From: Paenibacillus antarcticus
GTDB lineage: Bacteria; Bacillota; Bacilli; Paenibacillales; Paenibacillaceae
Length of the DNA: 64,000 nt
Reading direction: 5' to 3'
Assembly (NCBI RefSeq): GCF_001637225.1
Contig: NZ_LVJI01000016.1
Coordinates: 248,001-312,000, forward strand
Below the pieces are notes generated by a model, which was not told the origin of the DNA, did no database searches, and saw only the letters and a list, made by a program, of their open reading frames with translations. A program made the translations under genes and the position numbers. Of this stretch, positions 26,574 to 38,070 are shown piece by piece; position 1 is the stretch's first letter, and every line of letters starts with the position of its first letter.

Positions 26574-26592
26574 TTGAGTTTATTGAAAATAT

Positions 26593-26606
26593 TGAAAGCG
26601 CTATCA
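26593..26606 (+). promoter_or_regulatory. Perfect cre site (CcpA operator)
   Basis: TGAAAGCGCTATCA matches every defined position of the cre consensus TGWNANCGNTNWCA. It lies just downstream of the predicted transcription start of the locus C regulator operon, where CcpA binding blocks transcription when glucose-type sugars are present. Confidence 0.7.
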
Positions 26607-26678
26607 TAAATAGCGGTTAGATGATTTAATATGAAATACCCATTTATAGAGATTCCTATACAGGGGGGGGCGATATGT

Positions 26679-28253
26679 TTGAATGATCTGTGTAAAGTGT
26701 TGATTGTTGATGATGAATATCTGGTAAGACAGGGAATCAAACATCTTCTGAATTGGGAAACAGAAGGTTTTCAAATGATTGGAGAAGCTGGAAATGGTAA
26801 GGAGGCACTAGAAATGGTGTCCTTGGTAAGACCTCATATTGTGATTACCGATATTGTTATGCCTGTGATGGATGGAGAAGAATTCACTCGAACGTTGAAG
26901 GCGACGTATCCTGAAATTGAAGTTATTGTGCTTAGTAGCTTCAGTGAATTTGAATATGTGAAGTCTACTTTTCGGAGTGGGGTAGCGGACTATATATTGA
27001 AGCCTACGCTAGAAACAGAAGGACTCCTTACTGTACTGAGAGCAACTGCAGATAAAATACCGTCATTGAGTGGTAGAAATCTTGCCTTAAGCAGCTTCAG
27101 TCCTTCTGTAGATAGCATTATTGATAAGCTTATTTCTGGGTATGAAGCGGATGTTGATACAAACATTATTCATGATACATTTCCATGGGATAGCTTCTGT
27201 TTACTAGGTCGTTCTATGAAATATATGATCAATAAAGATCAGAAAGAGCTTGCTTCATATAAGACTAGCTTGGTAGCGGAGGTAGCTCGCCATGTCTCTC
27301 AAGACCTTACGAAGGTTCATCTGATTGTAACGGAACCTGAGATGTTTATGGTGCTGTTGAATTTTAGGAACAAGGAATTGGGAAATATCTCGGATGTCGT
27401 GAGAACGATAGCAACAGTGATAAGTAAGCATGAGCCGGAATGCTGCTGGGTTATGGGGGATGTTTTTCATCATTTGAATCAAATAGGGAACGTGTATCGG
27501 GAATCTTTCTTGAAGATGATGGATTATTTATTCTTTTTGCCAGATCGGACACTTATCATAGGAAGTGAGTTACCTATTGTTCCTAAGAACGATATAAAGT
27601 TCAATATGAATCATTTCACCGATGAGTTAAAGCGTAAGCAATCGGATACAGCTTTTCAATATTTGCAGGAGCATGTTGAGGTACTTGCGGGTCAGTATAA
27701 GAATGATGTGTTTGAGTTCAAGTCATTTCTGAGTAACATTATTTTTGTAATTATCACGTTACTAGATAATACGAAGATAGATACGGCGCTCCTGGAAGAA
27801 GAGAAATATAGTTATTTCAAAAAAATGGATGAATCTAGGCATGCGAGAGATGCGGTTAGATTGTTACAGTCGTTTCTAGATAAGGTGAAGCTAATGATCG
27901 CATCTACGGACAATAAAGAGAGCAATCGACTACAGCAACTGCTTGATTACATGCACGAGCATTATGCGGACCAGCTTACCTTGGCAGAGTTATCGAAGCA
28001 TTTTCATTTCAATACATCGTATTTATCCAGTTATTTCTCAGCTCATATGAAGGAAGGATTCAGCGAATACTTGAACAGAATTAGAATTGAGAAGGCTGAA
28101 GAATTGTTGAATGACGATAGCATTACCATTTCAGAAATCAGTGGTAGGGTGGGATACTCTGACCATAGTTACTTTTGCAAAGTGTTTAAGAAATATACAG
28201 GAGATTCTCCAAGCTCCTATCGTCGCAAAAAATACAAGAAGCAAGTGAAGTGA
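26679..28253 (+). CDS. YesN-type response regulator with AraC DNA-binding domain
   Basis: 524 residues from TTG 26679, chosen because a run of eight G (26663-26670) lies 8 nt upstream and the protein then starts MNDLCKVLIVDDE. An in-frame ATG at 26631 has no RBS and would add residues ahead of the domain. Receiver ~1-125 with phospho-acceptor Asp58 (ITDIVMP). A long middle region and C-terminal AraC HTHs follow (LTLAELSKHFHFNTSYLSSY, ITISEISGRVGYSDHSYFCK). The stop overlaps the kinase start (GTGA). Probably activates the transporter/beta-galactosidase operon downstream. A cre site lies in its leader. Confidence 0.92.
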   Translation: MNDLCKVLIVDDEYLVRQGIKHLLNWETEGFQMIGEAGNGKEALEMVSLVRPHIVITDIVMPVMDGEEFTRTLKATYPEIEVIVLSSFSEFEYVKSTFRSGVADYILKPTLETEGLLTVLRATADKIPSLSGRNLALSSFSPSVDSIIDKLISGYEADVDTNIIHDTFPWDSFCLLGRSMKYMINKDQKELASYKTSLVAEVARHVSQDLTKVHLIVTEPEMFMVLLNFRNKELGNISDVVRTIATVISKHEPECCWVMGDVFHHLNQIGNVYRESFLKMMDYLFFLPDRTLIIGSELPIVPKNDIKFNMNHFTDELKRKQSDTAFQYLQEHVEVLAGQYKNDVFEFKSFLSNIIFVIITLLDNTKIDTALLEEEKYSYFKKMDESRHARDAVRLLQSFLDKVKLMIASTDNKESNRLQQLLDYMHEHYADQLTLAELSKHFHFNTSYLSSYFSAHMKEGFSEYLNRIRIEKAEELLNDDSITISEISGRVGYSDHSYFCKVFKKYTGDSPSSYRRKKYKKQVK

Positions 28254-30034
28254 ATGTGATGAGGACTTTATTCGATAAATTTAAAAATTTGAAGTTGTTT
28301 ACGAAAATGTTCATGGTCATGGTTGTGAGTATTATTGCCGTCTCAGTAGCCATATCATGGACCGTCATTCATATGTCGACAGATTTGTTTATGCAAACGT
28401 TTAGTATTACCAATACGAAAGTACTCAATCAGATTAAGAGTGGGTTTGAATCATACAATGATGCCATCGTAACGGTCGTAAGTAATGCCAATCAGAGCGG
28501 GGCGATGAAGAGCTTCTTGACGCAAGGGGATGCAGATTCGCTAAGTACCGCGAAGTCGTATTTCAACATGTCTGAGCAGATGAAGAAGCTCAAATCGAAT
28601 TTAGATGCATATGAGGTGGGAATCACAATTGCTGGAGTGAATGGTCGAGTGTACTCAACCGATCGCTCTTATTTGTCGATGGATGATAAGAAGCTGAAGC
28701 AGCACCCACTTACTCTAAATAGTCATAAAGATCCGAAACGACTGATCTATCAAGATTATAAAGAAATTACGGGAACGAATGGTCTAGGAGAGCCGATGAT
28801 TGTTGCATCCAAAGCCTTATTAGACCGCTCTACCGGTTATGTTTATGGAACGATATATATCAGCATGAAGGAGCGCGACTTCGGTCAAGTCTTCGATAGT
28901 TACACAAGCCTTGGTAACGATGTGTTCATCCTTAATAAAAATGGGATGATCGTCTCGAGTAATCGACAGGATCGAATTGGCTATATGAGCCAAGAACTGC
29001 TGGATTATGCAGAACAAATGGATACGGAAGCTTCAGATTATTTAAATGTAAGTGTGCAAGGTAAGGATAGTTTTGTGATATCGGATAATCTCCCTACGTA
29101 TGATTTCTATATTGTGAATACAATCGATAAAGAAATAGCCCTTGGGCAAATGATTGATACTAAGACATTGACGCTCATTGGTATCGTTATCGTAGGCATC
29201 GCATTATCGATCGTATTTCTCATCACTAGACAAATCAGTAAATCACTAACGAAGCTTGTTCTTCAAATGTCCAATGTGACACATAATGAATTCGGCAATC
29301 ACATCACGGTGACGGGAAGTTATGAAATAAGAGAACTCGGTCAGGCGTTTAATTATATGGTTGATGAGCTCCACGATTATGTAGACAAGCTTGTAGAGAC
29401 GCAAAAAGGACAGCGGAATGCAGAACTTGCAGCATTACAACGACAGATTAACCTGCATTTCTTATACAATACATTGGCATCCGTCAAAACATTAGTACAA
29501 CAAGGCAGTAAGGAGAAGGCGACGGAAACGATTCATTCATTAATATCGGTGTTGCAAAACACGATCAGTAATGTCAGCGAGACGATTATGGTGGAGCAAG
29601 AGCTCGGAATATTGAAACACTACGTGTTTATTAACCATGCTCGTTATGGTGACCGTATTAAGGTTGGTTATTTCGTTGCACCCGAGTGCATGGACTACCA
29701 TGTTCCGAAGCTGATCATTCAGCCTTTTATTGAGAATGCCTTTTTTCATGGTTTTAACGTAAAAAGTAGCGGCTACATTCATGTACTAGTGTCAACAGAC
29801 GGACAGGCTCTTTATTGTGAGGTAGTGGATAGTGGTGATGGAATCGAAGGACTCCCTTCAGAGGATGCTTTCCTTAATACGAAGAAGAGTCGGCAAATGT
29901 TCAGTGGGATTGGGATTAAGAATGTACATGATCGTATCCGATTGTTGTATGGAGAAGAATATGGAGTCAGCATTGTGAGCGAACTTGGAAATGGAACACG
30001 GGTGAAAATAACGTTACCGTTGATCAAATTATAA
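28250..30034 (+). CDS. YesM-type membrane sensor histidine kinase (variant H-box)
   Basis: 594 residues from GTG 28250, overlapping the regulator stop; ATG 28259 is the alternative. TM1 ~19-40, extracytoplasmic sensor (Cache-like) ~41-300, TM2 ~307-326, HAMP, then the kinase box QINLHFLYNT with His403, and an ATPase domain with NAFFHGF and DSGDGI. The usual Pro of NPHFLYN is Leu here, and the G1 box reads DSGDGI rather than DNGKGM. Both could alter activity, though the His and Asn are kept. Partner of the upstream regulator; probably senses the galactoside handled by locus C. Confidence 0.9.
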   Translation: MNVMRTLFDKFKNLKLFTKMFMVMVVSIIAVSVAISWTVIHMSTDLFMQTFSITNTKVLNQIKSGFESYNDAIVTVVSNANQSGAMKSFLTQGDADSLSTAKSYFNMSEQMKKLKSNLDAYEVGITIAGVNGRVYSTDRSYLSMDDKKLKQHPLTLNSHKDPKRLIYQDYKEITGTNGLGEPMIVASKALLDRSTGYVYGTIYISMKERDFGQVFDSYTSLGNDVFILNKNGMIVSSNRQDRIGYMSQELLDYAEQMDTEASDYLNVSVQGKDSFVISDNLPTYDFYIVNTIDKEIALGQMIDTKTLTLIGIVIVGIALSIVFLITRQISKSLTKLVLQMSNVTHNEFGNHITVTGSYEIRELGQAFNYMVDELHDYVDKLVETQKGQRNAELAALQRQINLHFLYNTLASVKTLVQQGSKEKATETIHSLISVLQNTISNVSETIMVEQELGILKHYVFINHARYGDRIKVGYFVAPECMDYHVPKLIIQPFIENAFFHGFNVKSSGYIHVLVSTDGQALYCEVVDSGDGIEGLPSEDAFLNTKKSRQMFSGIGIKNVHDRIRLLYGEEYGVSIVSELGNGTRVKITLPLIKL

Positions 30035-30072
30035 AGATAGTAATAGAAACCAAAGAAAGTACAAATCGTTTA

Positions 30073-30086
30073 AGTAAGCGATTACA
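30073..30086 (+). promoter_or_regulatory. cre-like site upstream of locus C transporter operon
   Basis: AGTAAGCGATTACA matches the cre consensus TGWNANCGNTNWCA except the first base. It lies just before a TTGACA (30100-30105), the best -35 candidate for the binding-protein operon; no convincing -10 at 17 bp follows. Confidence 0.5.
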
Positions 30087-30168
30087 ATATAGCGAAAAAT
30101 TGACAAATGATCGTAAAGATATTCCTAACGATCGATTCTAGAGAAAAGGTAAGATTAATCCCATGGAA

Positions 30169-30182
30169 AGCAAACGCTTTCA
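30169..30182 (+). promoter_or_regulatory. Second cre-like palindrome before the binding-protein gene
   Basis: GAAAGC, AAAC, GCTTTC form a perfect interrupted palindrome at 30166-30181. Overlapping AGCAAACGCTTTCA differs from the cre consensus at two positions. It may bind CcpA or another LacI-family repressor, 40 bp before the start codon. Confidence 0.4.
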
Positions 30183-30223
30183 GTAAAGGTTATCAAAATA
30201 ATACTCAACGGGGGTTGATGAAA

Positions 30224-31519
30224 ATGAAGAAGTTAAGTGTTGTTCTTCTAACAAGTGTATTAGTATTAAGTGCCTGTTCATCGAAATCAGAAGAATCCAA
30301 CACGAGCGGTGGTGAAGCTGCAGGGAAAAGTAAAGAAATAACAGTCTGGGCATGGGATCCAGCATTCAACATCGCAGCACTAGAAGCCGCTAAAGAAGTA
30401 TATAGTGCAACAGACCCTGATGTGAAAGTGAATATCATAGAGTACGCACAAGCAGATATTATTCAGAAATTAAATACAGGACTCAACTCGGGTACTACAA
30501 GCGGTCTTCCGAATATCGTACTGATTGAAGACTATCGTGCTCAGAGCTTTCTCAGTGCTTACCCAGATGCCTTTCATGAATTGTCGGGAAGTATCAAGCC
30601 AGAGGATTTCGCAGAATACAAACTTGGTCCTACAAGTCTGAATGGTAAGCAATATGGTGTACCTTTTGACTCAGGTGCAACAGGGTTGTACTACAGAACA
30701 GACTACTTAGAGCAAGCAGGTTACAAGGCTAAAGATATGGAGAATCTGAATTGGGATCAATACATTGAGATTGGTAAAGCTGTCAAAGAAAAAACAGGTA
30801 AAAAAATAATCACGTTGGATCCAAATGATCTAGGGATTATCCGTTCGATGATTCAGTCGGCAGGTTCATGGTATCTAGCTGAAGATGGAAAAACACCGGA
30901 TATTGTAACGAATGCTGCGCTGAAGGAATCCTTCATGATTTACAAAAAAATGATGGAAGCTGATATCGTTAATATTCACTCGGATTGGAGTCAATTTATT
31001 GCAGCTATAAATAAAGGCACAATAGCTACAGTTCCAACAGGGAACTGGATTACACCTTCCATTAAGCAAGAAGCTTCACAATCAGGCAAATGGGCAGTAG
31101 CTTCGTTCCCGAAACTTCCGGGTAATGCTAAGTCTGTGAATGCCTCTAACCTTGGAGGAAGCTCATGGTATGTGATGAATGTTCCAGGAGCAGAGACAGC
31201 AACGGATTTCTTAGCTTCAACATTCGGTAGTAACGTTGAAATGTATCAAAAACTACTAAAAGATATTGGTGTAGTAAGTACCTTTAAAGCGGCTTCTACA
31301 GGAGATGCTTATTCGCAAGAGGATCCGTTCTTCTCAGGACAAAAAATATATGCTGATTTTGCATTATGGACAGAGAAAATTCCAAATGTGAATTATGGTA
31401 TGCACACCTATGCGATTGAAGATATCTTAGCCGTTGAAATGCAGAACTATTTGAACGGTAAGGAAATTGATAGTGTCCTGAAGGATGCTCAGAGCCAAGC
31501 GGAAACACAAGTTAAATAA
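30224..31519 (+). CDS. Extracellular sugar-binding lipoprotein (ABC transporter)
   Basis: 431 residues from ATG 30224, because GGGGGT lies 8 nt upstream; an ATG two codons earlier is too close to that site. The lipoprotein signal ends LSAC (Cys18). Solute-binding family 1 traits include EITVWAWDPAFN, GLPNIVLIEDYRAQ and TIATVPTGNWITPS. It should deliver a ligand to the permeases at 31646 and 32535. The operon ends in a beta-galactosidase, so a beta-galactoside oligosaccharide is likely. Two cre-like sites upstream suggest carbon catabolite repression. Confidence 0.93.
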   Translation: MKKLSVVLLTSVLVLSACSSKSEESNTSGGEAAGKSKEITVWAWDPAFNIAALEAAKEVYSATDPDVKVNIIEYAQADIIQKLNTGLNSGTTSGLPNIVLIEDYRAQSFLSAYPDAFHELSGSIKPEDFAEYKLGPTSLNGKQYGVPFDSGATGLYYRTDYLEQAGYKAKDMENLNWDQYIEIGKAVKEKTGKKIITLDPNDLGIIRSMIQSAGSWYLAEDGKTPDIVTNAALKESFMIYKKMMEADIVNIHSDWSQFIAAINKGTIATVPTGNWITPSIKQEASQSGKWAVASFPKLPGNAKSVNASNLGGSSWYVMNVPGAETATDFLASTFGSNVEMYQKLLKDIGVVSTFKAASTGDAYSQEDPFFSGQKIYADFALWTEKIPNVNYGMHTYAIEDILAVEMQNYLNGKEIDSVLKDAQSQAETQVK

Positions 31520-31543
31520 TCATCATTTCCTGATAAACCACCC

Positions 31544-31610
31544 AGAGCCTTGAGGTTTGATCGGCTCCCTCGCCACAATGAAAGGGGGTTCGGTCAGCAC
31601 TCAAGGTTCT
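31544..31610 (+). other. Long structured spacer between binding protein and permeases
   Basis: AGAGCCTTGAG (31544-31554) pairs with CTCAAGGTTCT (31600-31610; one G-U), enclosing ~45 nt with further possible pairing (GCTCCCTC with GGGGGT). There is no U-tail, so mRNA processing or stabilisation is more likely than termination. Confidence 0.5.
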
Positions 31611-31645
31611 ATTTAGTATTACCTACAGAGAGGAGTGAGACAGGT

Positions 31646-32542
31646 ATGAAGCAAGCCAAACCACGCTTGAGTTTAGACAGAAGAAATGGCATTTCCGGGT
31701 GGTCATTTATCATCATTTCTGTTGTGATGATCTTTACCTTTTATTTCTATCCGATGGTTCAATCGCTCATATTATCTTTCAAAACAGGTACAGGGGCTAA
31801 CTTAACATTTGTGGGATTAGATAACTATATTCGGTTGTTCAGTGATCGTACTTTTCTAACAGCGGTTAAGAATACGTTTATTTATTTGATAATACAGGTA
31901 CCTGTAATGATCATTCTGGCATTGATGATTTCAGTCCTTTTAAATGATAGTAAGCTGAAATTCAGAGGGTTCTTCCGCACAGCGATATTCCTTCCTTGCG
32001 TTACGTCGCTCGTTGCATATTCGATCATTTTTAAATATTTATTTGCTGGCGATGGCCTTGTGAACTCTTTATTATTGAATGTTCATTTGATTAATCAGCC
32101 GATCGAGTGGATCACAGATCCATTCTGGGCCAAGGTGACGATTATCATCGCAATCACTTGGCGCTGGACAGGGTACAACATGATCTTCTACTTATCCTCC
32201 TTACAGAATATTGATAATTCTATCTATGAAGCAGCTAGAATTGACGGCGCTTCATCGATCCAGCAATTTTTCAAAATAACAGTTCCACTAATGAAGCCAA
32301 TCATCTTATTTACATCCATCACATCAACGATTGGTACACTACAACTCTTCGATGAAATTGTTAACATTACGAAGGGTGGACCAGGGAACGCCACGATGAG
32401 TATTTCCCATTACATATATAATCTTTCCTTTAAATATTCTGCGGATTTCGGTTACGCAGCAACGGTATCTTACTCCATCGTAATTATGATTATTGTGTTA
32501 GCCTTCATTCAGTTTAAAGTGGCAGGTGAGAAGAATGGCTAA
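31646..32542 (+). CDS. Carbohydrate ABC transporter permease (MalF/UgpA type)
   Basis: 298 residues from ATG 31646 (AGAGGAG 10 nt upstream; the longer open frame from 31550 runs through the structured spacer and is not coding). Six helices are expected, starting at ~20-40. The EAA loop is SIYEAARIDGASSIQQFFKITVP. It forms the importer channel with the next gene product. Reading frames overlap by 8 bp, indicating translational coupling. Confidence 0.93.
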   Translation: MKQAKPRLSLDRRNGISGWSFIIISVVMIFTFYFYPMVQSLILSFKTGTGANLTFVGLDNYIRLFSDRTFLTAVKNTFIYLIIQVPVMIILALMISVLLNDSKLKFRGFFRTAIFLPCVTSLVAYSIIFKYLFAGDGLVNSLLLNVHLINQPIEWITDPFWAKVTIIIAITWRWTGYNMIFYLSSLQNIDNSIYEAARIDGASSIQQFFKITVPLMKPIILFTSITSTIGTLQLFDEIVNITKGGPGNATMSISHYIYNLSFKYSADFGYAATVSYSIVIMIIVLAFIQFKVAGEKNG

Positions 32543-33359
32543 AATGAAAAGAACGTTTGTATATTTGTTTCTCAGTGTCATTTCCTTCGTATCTATATTT
32601 CCTTTTCTATGGATGATTATCAGTTCTACGAATCCATCAGTTGATGTTACTAAAGGTAAGCTTCTTCCAGGTAGCTACTTCATGGACAATTTAAGAAAAC
32701 TAATGGATTCAACAGAATTGTTGCAAGCACTATATAACTCGGCTGTTATTGCTATCATGACTACGGTATTGGCGATGGTTATCGCTTCACTTGCAGGTTA
32801 TGGATTCGAAATATTCAGAAGTAAGACGAGAGACGCCGTATTTAACATTTTACTGCTCTCTATGATGATTCCATTTGCTGCACTTATGGTACCGCTTTAT
32901 CGCTTCTTCGCAGATATATCGCGCTTTGCGCCTGCCATAGGTATTAACAGTATTTCTGCAGTTATTCTACCGACGGTAACGACAGCGTTCTTGATATTCT
33001 TCTTTCGTCAAAGCACCAAGATGTTCCCGAAGGATATGCTTGAAGCGGGTAGAATTGATGGTCTAACGGAGATCGGAATTTTCTTCAAAATATTCATGCC
33101 AACGATGAAAACAACGTACGCTGCTGCGGGTATTATTACGTTCATGGCAAGCTGGAACAATTATTTGTGGCCATTGATTGTATTGCAGACACCAGAGAAG
33201 AAGACCATTCCACTCTTGATCTCGAATCTGGGTGCGGGTTATGCTCCAGATTATGGTGTGATTATGACAGCGATTGTCATTGCAACGCTTCCGACAGCGT
33301 TAGTGTTCTTCCTATTGCAGAAGCATTTCGTAGCGGGTATGACAGGCTCTGTTAAGTAA
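32535..33359 (+). CDS. Carbohydrate ABC transporter permease (MalG type)
   Basis: 274 residues from ATG 32535, inside the end of the upstream permease gene; ATG 32544 is an alternative start. MalG features are TM1 ~9-29, MIPFAALMVPLYRFF, and the EAA loop DMLEAGRIDGLTEIGIFFKIFMP. Gly replaces the second Ala of the usual EAA triplet. The gene is followed 33 bp later by the beta-galactosidase gene in the same operon. Confidence 0.93.
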   Translation: MAKMKRTFVYLFLSVISFVSIFPFLWMIISSTNPSVDVTKGKLLPGSYFMDNLRKLMDSTELLQALYNSAVIAIMTTVLAMVIASLAGYGFEIFRSKTRDAVFNILLLSMMIPFAALMVPLYRFFADISRFAPAIGINSISAVILPTVTTAFLIFFFRQSTKMFPKDMLEAGRIDGLTEIGIFFKIFMPTMKTTYAAAGIITFMASWNNYLWPLIVLQTPEKKTIPLLISNLGAGYAPDYGVIMTAIVIATLPTALVFFLLQKHFVAGMTGSVK

Positions 33360-36431
<3,072 letters not shown>

Positions 36432-36466
36432 TTATAGAGTAACAGCGGCTCTTTATTATGGGTTGC

Positions 36467-36508
36467 AAGCTTTAGAGATCAATGAATTGATCTCTAAGGC
36501 TTTTTTTA
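36467..36508 (+). terminator. Rho-independent terminator after lacZ
   Basis: AGCTTTAGAGATCAA pairs with TTGATCTCTAAGGCT (one G-U), TGAA loop, T7 tail. Confidence 0.92.
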
Positions 36509-36522
36509 TGTAAAAGGACTTC

Positions 36523-36561
36523 ATGAGTATCCAAAATGATTGCCAATTGGTATTATAAGGA
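36523..36561 (+). promoter_or_regulatory. Bipartite promoter-like element, copy B
   Basis: ATGAGTATCCAAA, 9 variable bases, AATTGGTATTATAAGGA with extended -10 TGGTATTAT. It differs from the copy at 26535 by one base in the 30 shared positions. It lies 43 bp before the small membrane-protein gene and, as in copy A, ~15 bp after a terminator U-tract. Confidence 0.6.
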
Positions 36562-36603
36562 ATGTGTTAGACATACCAAAAAGAGCTATAAGGGGACTAA
36601 GCT

Positions 36604-37149
36604 ATGAATTGGATCATGTTCATGATTATAGGTTGCGAAATTGCCTTTTGGGTATTCATCTTGCTAGGTTTAATATGTAGATATATTTTGAAGATGGAGA
36701 AGCTAGGATTGGTATTGTTATCATGTACACCGGTCATTGATCTCATTTTATTAATTGTAACTGGGCTTGATTTATATCGAGGAGCGATAGCGACTACGGC
36801 ACATGCCCTTGCAGCTGTATATATTGGTGTGTCTATTGGATTTGGTAGAAGTATGATTGGATGGGTAGATGCACGATTTAAATATTACGTTACGAAGCAA
36901 GGGAAGTTACCCAATAGATTACACGGTAAGTCATTTGCCAAGCATTATTCAAAGGGATTTGTTAGGCACATCGTAGCTTATGTCATAGGGTGTGGTCTTC
37001 TTATGGCAATCCTGCACATCATTAATGACGCATCACGAACAGAAGCACTAAGTAATATGATGAAGATTTGGAGTATAATTGTAGGTGTGGATCTGATGAT
37101 TACAGCTAGTTACTTCATGTGGCCACGTCAGGAGAAACGCAAAACTTAG
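36604..37149 (+). CDS. Small integral membrane protein of unknown function
   Basis: 181 residues with about five hydrophobic helices (~3-25, 34-53, 61-80, 121-141, 155-173). The central cytoplasmic-type loop is basic (ARFKYYVTKQGKLPNRLHGK). The overall pattern (AFWVFILLGLICRY, then CTPVIDLILLIVTGLDLYRGA and HALAAVYIGVSIGFG) resembles the uncharacterised YmcC-like membrane proteins of Bacillus, recalled by pattern only. It has its own RBS (AAGGGGA) and terminator and shares a promoter element with the locus C regulator operon. No function can be assigned. Confidence 0.7.
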   Translation: MNWIMFMIIGCEIAFWVFILLGLICRYILKMEKLGLVLLSCTPVIDLILLIVTGLDLYRGAIATTAHALAAVYIGVSIGFGRSMIGWVDARFKYYVTKQGKLPNRLHGKSFAKHYSKGFVRHIVAYVIGCGLLMAILHIINDASRTEALSNMMKIWSIIVGVDLMITASYFMWPRQEKRKT

Positions 37150-37169
37150 TTCTTTCACTAGGTATAGAA

Positions 37170-37208
37170 AATACGCTACTTAGCCGAAAATAAGCTGGGT
37201 AGCGTATT
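37170..37208. terminator. Terminator between convergent genes
   Basis: AATACGCTACTTAGC pairs with GCTGGGTAGCGTATT (two G-U), 9-nt loop, weak U-tract on either side. Confidence 0.75.
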
Positions 37209-37256
37209 ATTGTTTGTGCATGACATCAAGTCATAGGGTTTATATGTGATTTAAGA

Positions 37257-37868
37257 TTACGCTTTTTTTCTACTTCTTCGGATCCAAAAATACAATGCAG
37301 TAACAATACCAAGGGCAATGATTACATAAGCAACATTGGAATAGACATCCATATACTCGACGACGTTCTCCCAATTGTCTCCGACAGCGGCACCCACCAT
37401 TACAAGAGCGACATTCCATATTACACTGCCAGCTATTGTGAAAATTAGAAATAGCCCGAACTTCATTTTAGCCATGCCTGCTGGGATTGAAATCAGACTA
37501 CGAATCAAAGGGATCATCCGGCAAAAGAACACCGTCCAATATCCGTAGCGCTCGAACCAGGCATCTGCTTTGTGAATGTCTTCTTTCTTTACACGGAGGT
37601 AACGTCCCCATCGATCGATGATAGATTCTAATCTATCCACATTAAGTAGATGACCAACACCATATAGAATAATGGCACCAATCGTAGATCCGAGTGTTGC
37701 TACGGCAATGACGCCTGTAACCGTCAGATCAGTATGGGTTGTCATAAACCCTCCAAAGGTAAGAATGACTTCAGATGGAATCGGGGGGAATACGTTCTCC
37801 AAGGCAATCAGTAGAAAGATACCCCAATATCCGAATTGTTCCATAAAACTCGTAATCCAATTTTCCAT
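37257..37868 (-). CDS. DedA family (VTT/SNARE-associated) membrane protein
   Basis: 203 residues from ATG 37868 (GGAGG upstream; an in-frame ATG at 37928 is upstream of that site). DedA signatures include LENVFPPIPSEVILTFGGF near the N-terminus and FFCRMIPLIRSLISIPAGMAKMKFGLF in the middle. DedA proteins are membrane transporters now linked to flipping of undecaprenyl phosphate or phospholipids and to proton-motive-force homeostasis. The conserved Glu and Arg residues are present. Monocistronic. Confidence 0.92.
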   Translation of the reverse strand: MENWITSFMEQFGYWGIFLLIALENVFPPIPSEVILTFGGFMTTHTDLTVTGVIAVATLGSTIGAIILYGVGHLLNVDRLESIIDRWGRYLRVKKEDIHKADAWFERYGYWTVFFCRMIPLIRSLISIPAGMAKMKFGLFLIFTIAGSVIWNVALVMVGAAVGDNWENVVEYMDVYSNVAYVIIALGIVTALYFWIRRSRKKA

Positions 37869-37974
37869 GTAGAAAGATCCTCCAAGTAGGGTATATCTAG
37901 TTTTAAATAGTATAACTGAAATATTCATAATCTAAAACTTGAGAGTGACATTAGAAGTTAAAAGTTAGGGGGAA

Positions 37975-38003
37975 TTGCTTTTATTTTCGTCATATGGCAT
38001 AAT
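37975..38003 (+). promoter_or_regulatory. Promoter candidate for the DinG-like helicase gene
   Basis: TTGCTT, 17-bp spacer, CATAAT, ~65 bp before the start codon. Confidence 0.5.
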
Positions 38004-38070
38004 GAAACGTTAGCTCATGTTTAAATATTGGGCTTTTTTGCAATATAACTTCATGGAGGTAAACAATATA

